Part shown: one piece after another, positions 59,654 to 64,000 of the stretch
Layout: every line of letters starts with the position of its first letter
Numbering within the stretch: the stretch's first letter is position 1
Assembly: GCA_024711025.1 (NCBI GenBank)
Contig: JANJTP010000021.1
Coordinates: 1-64,000 of the forward strand
Direction of reading: 5' to 3'
Source: Solirubrobacteraceae bacterium
GTDB taxonomy: Bacteria > Actinomycetota > Thermoleophilia > Solirubrobacterales > Solirubrobacteraceae
DNA length: 64,000 nucleotides
The notes under the pieces: generated by a model
What the model saw: only the letters and a program-made list of their open reading frames with translations
Told to the model about the DNA's origin: nothing
Database searches by the model: none
Position numbers and translations under genes: made by a program

Positions 59654-61141
59654 GTGAACTTCGCCCGCGACGTCGTCGAGGCCGCCCCGCCGGGAGCCCT
59701 CGCACTCGTCGAGCTCGCGCGCGACGGCTCGCGGCGCGAGTGGGCCTTCGGCGAGATCGCGGCCGGAGCCGCGGCGATGGCCGGCGCGCTGGATGCCGCC
59801 GGCGTGCGTCGTGGCGACGTCGTCCTGACGCTCGTCGGCAACCGCCCCGAGTGGGTGATGACGATGGTCGCCTGCCTGCGGGCCGGCTACGTGGCGCTGC
59901 CCTGCACCGAGCAGCTCCGGGCGCACGACCTGCGCCTACGGCTGGACGTCGCCCGGCCCGCCGCGATCGTCTGCGACGAGCGCAACCGCGATCAGCTGGA
60001 GGCGGCCGGGCCCGGCTGCCCGGTGATGCTGATCCCCGACCCTCGACTGTTCGATCCGCGGGCGCAGCCGGTTCCCCCGCCGCACGCGGCACTCGACGTC
60101 GCCGAGCCGTCCCTGATCACGTTCACCAGCGGCACCGCGGGAGAGCCGAAGGCGGTCGTCCACGGCCAGCGCTACCTGACCGGCCAGGCGCTGCAGGCCG
60201 AGAGCTGGCTCGACGCGCGTCGCGGCGAGCTGGTGTGGTGCACCGCCTCGAGCGGCTGGAGCAAGTCGGCCCGCAACGTCTTCATCGCGCCGTGGCTGCG
60301 GGGAGCGCCGGCGCTGCTGCACGACGCCCGCTTCGACCCGTACGAGCGACTCGCGATCCTCGAGCGGGAGCGCGTCGGCGTCCTGTGCATGGCGCCGACC
60401 GAGTTCCGGGTGATCGTGGCGCGTGCGCAGCCTCGCCGCGTACCGTCGCTACGCGGCCTCGTCGCTGCCGGCGAGGCGCTGAACCCCGAGGTCCTGCGTG
60501 CCTTCCACGAGGCGACCGGACTGTGGATCCGCGACGGCTACGGGCAGACCGAGACCGGCCAGACGACCGGCCAGCCGACCGGCGAGGCCCCCAGGCCGGG
60601 CTCGATGGGCAGGCCGCTGCCGGGGGTCGACCTGTGGATCGAGGACGGCGAGCTGTGCCTCGACCCGCGCAGCGACCCGACGTTCTTCGTCGGCTACCTC
60701 GGTGACGGGGTCCGGCGCGCGAACGGCGGCGGCTGGACGATCGAGGCCGACCGGCGCGACGGCGGCGTGTGGCGCACCGGCGACCGGGTGACCCGGGACG
60801 AGGACGGCTATCTCTTCTTCGAAGGGCGTGCCGACGACGTCATCATCTCCGCGGGCTACCGGATCGGCCCGTTCGAGGTCGAGTCCGCGCTCGTGGCGCA
60901 CCCGGCCGTCGCCGAGGCCGCGGCGGTCGCGGCGCCGGATGACGAGCGCGGCTCCGTCGTGCGCGCGGTCGTCGTGCTGCGCGAGGGCCACGCGCCCGGC
61001 GCCGCCCTGGCCCGCGAGCTCCAAGAGCACGTCAAGGCGCTGACGGCGCCCTACAAGTACCCGCGGATCGTGGACTTCGCCGTCGAGCTGCCCAAGACCG
61101 CCAGCGGCAAGGTGATCCGCGGGGCCCTGCGAGGGCACTAG
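59654..61141 (+). CDS. AMP-dependent acyl-CoA synthetase
   Basis: 495 residues of the ANL superfamily: P-loop-like FTSGTAGEPKAV near 156-167, DGYGQTETGQTTG near 297, hinge TGDRVTRDEDGYLFFEGRADDVI near 377-398, and the C-terminal lysine in KTASGKVIRG near 485. It activates a carboxylate to acyl-CoA with ATP. Overall similarity is to medium-chain or aryl-acid ligases, the exact acid unknown. Start GTG 59654. The nearby acyl-CoA dehydrogenase gene points to fatty or short-chain acid use. Confidence 0.88.
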   Translation: MNFARDVVEAAPPGALALVELARDGSRREWAFGEIAAGAAAMAGALDAAGVRRGDVVLTLVGNRPEWVMTMVACLRAGYVALPCTEQLRAHDLRLRLDVARPAAIVCDERNRDQLEAAGPGCPVMLIPDPRLFDPRAQPVPPPHAALDVAEPSLITFTSGTAGEPKAVVHGQRYLTGQALQAESWLDARRGELVWCTASSGWSKSARNVFIAPWLRGAPALLHDARFDPYERLAILERERVGVLCMAPTEFRVIVARAQPRRVPSLRGLVAAGEALNPEVLRAFHEATGLWIRDGYGQTETGQTTGQPTGEAPRPGSMGRPLPGVDLWIEDGELCLDPRSDPTFFVGYLGDGVRRANGGGWTIEADRRDGGVWRTGDRVTRDEDGYLFFEGRADDVIISAGYRIGPFEVESALVAHPAVAEAAAVAAPDDERGSVVRAVVVLREGHAPGAALARELQEHVKALTAPYKYPRIVDFAVELPKTASGKVIRGALRGH

Positions 61142-61266
61142 CGGCGCGGCGGCAAGGCGATCCACGACCTACCGTGCGACGACCCGCACCGCGGCGCCAA
61201 GGCGACCCGCCGCCGTACTGCGCGACAAGTCCCCCGGCCGTCGACGAGCCGTGCGGCCGCTCGCGA

Positions 61267-62298
61267 TCAGGTGAGCAGCACGACCTTCGTCATCTCGCGC
61301 GCGTCGAAGGCGCGGTACGCCTCGACGGCGTCGTCGATCGAGACCTGGTGGGTCAGCACCGTCGAAGGCTTCATCTTGCCGGCCTGGATCGCCGCGAACA
61401 GAAGCTCGCGATCGCGGCCCGGGTTGCCGATCGAGAACGTCAGGGTGAGCTCCTTCTCGAACATCACCGCGTTGTTGAGCGGGTAGTCCGGCTCGAAGTG
61501 GGCGCCGATGACCGACACCACCCCCTGAGCGCGCGCGAGCCCGAAGCTCGCGTCGAGCGCCGGGACCGCTCCGGCGGCCTCCACGACGACGTCGGCGCCG
61601 ATTCCGCCGCTCGCCTCGGCGACCGCCTCGGCCGCCTCCTCGGGCGCGACCGCTTCGGCGCCCAGCTCGCGGGCCAGCCGCCGGCGCTCCTCGACGCCGT
61701 CGACGGCGATCACCTTACGCGCCGGGCCGACCGACGAGATGACCGCCATCAGCCCGACCGGGCCGCAGCCCACGACGGCGACGAGGTCTCCGTTGGAGAC
61801 ACCGCCGCGCTGCACCCCGGCGAACGCCGTCGGCAGGATGTCGGCGACGAAGACGGCGTCCTCGCTGCTGACGTCGTCCGGCACCGGCCAGAGGCACCGA
61901 TCGGCCTGGGGCACCCGGACGAGGTCCGCCTGACCGCCCTCGAGCCGCGGGTACACCCCTGAGTAGCCGAACAGCGAGCGCGTCTCGCACTGCGTCGCAC
62001 GGTTCGCCCGGCAGTGCACGCACGTCCCGTCGGAGGTCATGCTCGTGTTGACGACGCGCTGGCCGGGCTTGATCCGGTCGACATGGTCCCCCACGTCGAC
62101 GACCACCCCGACGAACTCGTGCCCCAGGATCGTCCCGTCCTCGAAGCCCGGCGTCCAGCCGTGATACGGCAGCAGATCGGCGCCGCAGAGCGCGCTGTGC
62201 GTCACGCGCACGATCGCGTCTCCGTCACCCCGAAGCTTCGGGTCCGGCACCTCGTCGACGCGGACCTGCTCCTTCGCCACCAGCCGTACGGCCCTCAT
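61267..62298 (-). CDS. zinc-dependent alcohol dehydrogenase (MDR family)
   Basis: 343 residues. Catalytic-zinc motif LCGADLLPYHG...GHEFVG near 36-63, structural-zinc-type cysteines (CVHCRANRATQC near 93-104), and the NAD-binding GCGPVGLMA near 173. Family members oxidise alcohols or formaldehyde adducts. ATG 62298 overlaps the VOC gene stop as ATGA. Last gene of the minus-strand run from the window edge. Confidence 0.88.
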   Translation of the reverse strand: MRAVRLVAKEQVRVDEVPDPKLRGDGDAIVRVTHSALCGADLLPYHGWTPGFEDGTILGHEFVGVVVDVGDHVDRIKPGQRVVNTSMTSDGTCVHCRANRATQCETRSLFGYSGVYPRLEGGQADLVRVPQADRCLWPVPDDVSSEDAVFVADILPTAFAGVQRGGVSNGDLVAVVGCGPVGLMAVISSVGPARKVIAVDGVEERRRLARELGAEAVAPEEAAEAVAEASGGIGADVVVEAAGAVPALDASFGLARAQGVVSVIGAHFEPDYPLNNAVMFEKELTLTFSIGNPGRDRELLFAAIQAGKMKPSTVLTHQVSIDDAVEAYRAFDAREMTKVVLLT

Positions 62299-62696
62299 GC
62301 CAGCTCCTCCAGCTCGATCAGGAAGCCGTCGGGGTCGAGCGCGAAGCAGCGACCGCCGCCCCATGGCGGGGAGAACGGCTCCGAGGCGAAGGCGACGCCC
62401 TGCGCCTTCAGCGTCTCGTATGCGTCCCTGACGCTCGGCACCTCGAGCACCAGGAGCGCCTGGGGAGAGCCGTGTCCCGTCGGCGCCGTCGGCACCACGC
62501 CCGGCAGGTCGCCGGCCTCGTGCCCCTGCTCGGCGAGCGACAGGCGGACGCCGCCCCGCGTCAGGATCGCGTAGGCGGGGCCCTCGAACTCGGCCTCGAC
62601 GGCGAAGCCCAGGCGCCCCGTGTAGAACGCCTTCGAGCGCTCCACGTCGGCGACCGCGAGGATCACGCCGACGCGGCTTACCTCGAGCGCCGCCAT
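62295..62696 (-). CDS. VOC-family (glyoxalase/bleomycin-resistance fold) protein
   Basis: 133 residues with paired beta-alpha-beta-beta-beta modules: VILAVADVERSKAFYTGRLGF near 11-31 and the closing FALDPDGFLIELEEL near 117-131. Metal-binding residues typical of the fold are present in part (E129). Activity cannot be assigned. ATG 62696 lies one base after the SDR stop. Confidence 0.82.
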   Translation of the reverse strand: MAALEVSRVGVILAVADVERSKAFYTGRLGFAVEAEFEGPAYAILTRGGVRLSLAEQGHEAGDLPGVVPTAPTGHGSPQALLVLEVPSVRDAYETLKAQGVAFASEPFSPPWGGGRCFALDPDGFLIELEELA

Positions 62697-62697
62697 C

Positions 62698-63432
62698 TCA
62701 GTTGCGGACGTGGCCGGCGTCGACGACGAGCGTCTGGCCGGTGACCCAGCCCGACTCCTCGGAGGCGAGGAACGCCGCCGCCGGCGCGATGTCCTGCGGC
62801 TCGCCGTGGCGCGGGAGGGCCTGCAGCGACTGGACGAAGTCGAAGGAGTCCTTGTGCGGAGACGCCAGCGCGCCCTCCGAGCGGATGATGCCGGGCGCGA
62901 TCGCGTTGGCGGTGATCCCGTGCTTGCCGAGCTCGGTCGCCTGCGCCCGCGTCAGGCCGATCACGCCGCCCTTTGCGGCGAGGTAGGGACCCATGTTGGG
63001 AGTGCCGGCGAAGAACGAGTTCGAGGCGATGTTGACGATGCGGCCATAGCCCGCCTCGCGCATCGGCTTCTCGACCGCGCGGCCGATGAGGTAAGTGCCG
63101 TCGAGGTTGACCGAGATGATCTTGCGCCAGAAGGCGAAGTCGACGTCGTCCCACGGCACGAACGGCACGATCGCGGCCGCGTGCACGAGCACGTCGAGCC
63201 GGCCGTGAAGCGCGAGCGTCGCGTCGACGATCCGCTGCGCGTCGGCCTCCTGCGAGACGTCGGCCTGCACGGCACTGCCGCCCAGCTCCTGCGCCGCCCG
63301 CTCGGCGCCCTCGCCGTTCAGGTCGGCGACGACGACCGCCGCGCCCTCCTCCACGAGCTTGTCGGCGATCGCGCGACCGATGCCCTGAGCGGCTCCGGTC
63401 ACGACCGCGACCCGGTTCTCCAGCTTGCCCAT
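62698..63432 (-). CDS. short-chain dehydrogenase/reductase
   Basis: 244 residues. Nucleotide-binding TGAAQGIG near 11-18, NLDG near 107, serine-rich IASNSF segment near 133 and catalytic YLAAK near 147-151, then the PGII block near 179. NAD(P)-dependent oxidoreductase of unknown substrate. ATG 63432 is preceded by GAGGGAGG. Coupled tightly to the VOC and alcohol-dehydrogenase genes. Confidence 0.9.
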   Translation of the reverse strand: MGKLENRVAVVTGAAQGIGRAIADKLVEEGAAVVVADLNGEGAERAAQELGGSAVQADVSQEADAQRIVDATLALHGRLDVLVHAAAIVPFVPWDDVDFAFWRKIISVNLDGTYLIGRAVEKPMREAGYGRIVNIASNSFFAGTPNMGPYLAAKGGVIGLTRAQATELGKHGITANAIAPGIIRSEGALASPHKDSFDFVQSLQALPRHGEPQDIAPAAAFLASEESGWVTGQTLVVDAGHVRN

Positions 63433-63446
63433 TGATCCGTCCTCCC

Positions 63447-64000
63447 TCACGCCTCGTAGCAGTCGGGCGCGAGCTTGTAGGTGTTGAACTCGTCCATGTC
63501 GTGGGTGAAGAAGATCTCCGCGTCCCACTCCTTCGCGAGCTGCTTGATGCGGCGAATCGAGCGCACGCCGGCCACCGGGTCCCAGTGGAACCCGGCCTGC
63601 TGGTCCTTCGCGTAGGCGGCCGGCGTGTAGGAGACGTCCGCCATGAACAGCAGCGGCCTGCGCCCCTCGATCTCGACAAGCAGCGAGTAGTGGCCGATGG
63701 TGTGCCCGGGGGTGTGGAAGAGGTGCAGCCCCTTCGCCAGCTCGACGTCCCCCGAAAGCAGGCTGAACCGCGCCCCGGGGTGGTCCCAGCTCGTGTCCGC
63801 GTAGCCGAGCACCTCGAACGGCTCAGGCGAGCGCGCCTCGCGGATCTCGTCGACGTGCACGTACGTCGTGGCCTTCGTGAGGTGCTTGTTTCCACCGCAG
63901 TGATCGAAGTGCAGATGCGAGTTGACCACCGCGTCGACGTCGTCCGTGGCGAAGCCCGCGAGCCGAAGCTGCGCCGGGATCGTCTGCTCGTCGGTCTGCT
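63447..64000 (-). CDS. MBL-fold hydrolase (lactonase-like), truncated by window edge
   Basis: The visible 183 C-terminal codons contain the metal motif HLHFDHCGG, the second histidine HTPGHTIGH and an aspartate in FMADVSY, as in N-acyl-homoserine-lactone lactonase-like MBL proteins. The start lies beyond base 64000. It heads the SDR-VOC-ADH operon as seen here (14-base gap). A ring-opening lactonase would fit with dehydrogenases downstream, but this is inference. Confidence 0.82.
   Translation of the reverse strand, partial: QTDEQTIPAQLRLAGFATDDVDAVVNSHLHFDHCGGNKHLTKATTYVHVDEIREARSPEPFEVLGYADTSWDHPGARFSLLSGDVELAKGLHLFHTPGHTIGHYSLLVEIEGRRPLLFMADVSYTPAAYAKDQQAGFHWDPVAGVRSIRRIKQLAKEWDAEIFFTHDMDEFNTYKLAPDCYEA

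Overview
The window is about 70% GC and densely coded. Start codons are often GTG or TTG, neighbouring genes overlap by 4 bases (ATGA/GTGA), and F420-type LLM oxidoreductase, RTX-like and collagen-like secreted proteins are present. Two secreted proteins share an N-terminal block (hydrophobic FVALxGxxYAA) that I associate with Solirubrobacterales. I therefore read it as a chromosomal piece of a Thermoleophilia actinobacterium (Solirubrobacter/Conexibacter/Patulibacter type). No rRNA, tRNA, CRISPR array, transposase or phage gene was seen.

Layout. 1-9 kb: a minus-strand ClpS/metallo-beta-lactamase/methyltransferase operon stands divergent from ethylmalonyl-CoA mutase (ecm/meaA) and its GTPase meaB, followed by small membrane proteins, an alkaline-phosphatase-fold membrane protein and an LLM oxidoreductase. 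9-17.7 kb: moaA, two secreted proteins, and an amino-acid oxidation unit (amino-acid dehydrogenase plus fused indolepyruvate:ferredoxin oxidoreductase) divergent from an Lrp regulator. 18-23 kb: molybdenum-cofactor and molybdoenzyme maturation (mobA, mocA, xdhC, coxE, coxD).

23.4-48.4 kb is the most interesting part, a catabolic island of unknown substrate. A 14-kb minus-strand run encodes two complete but different three-subunit molybdenum hydroxylases, two MmgE/PrpD proteins, an aspartase/fumarase-family lyase, a hydantoinase/dihydropyrimidinase and a nitrilase-family carbamoylase/amidase. It is divergent from a gene for an XRE-cupin regulator. On the plus strand follow a PotD/B/C/A-type ABC importer, a CoxG-like protein, an FMN 2-hydroxyacid oxidase, a PuuC-like aldehyde dehydrogenase and a ThDP 2-oxoacid decarboxylase-like enzyme. 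Four promoters in this island share an unusual TTGAC(A/C)-N17/18-TAAAC(A/G) architecture, which points to one regulon. The chemistry suggests uptake of a nitrogenous (hetero)cyclic compound, Mo-dependent hydroxylation, hydrolytic ring opening, deamidation or decarbamoylation, then lyase and oxidative steps into central metabolism.

48.6-64 kb: GTP-type PEP carboxykinase, a collagen-like secreted protein, a MaoC hydratase divergent from malyl-CoA lyase (both fit the ethylmalonyl-CoA pathway, as does ecm), an RTX-like secreted protein, a sucCD-like CoA ligase with a small ferredoxin, acyl-CoA dehydrogenase, acyl-CoA synthetase, and a final minus-strand operon (MBL hydrolase, SDR, VOC, zinc alcohol dehydrogenase) that runs off the window edge.

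Non-coding structure is rich. Several genes have TAnnnT -10 boxes 6-8 bases from the start codon, suggesting leaderless transcripts. A hairpin element occurs in two convergent intergenic regions with a compensatory stem change. GC-rich tandem arrays sit at several gene ends, and one secreted-protein gene has a duplicated 3' tail.
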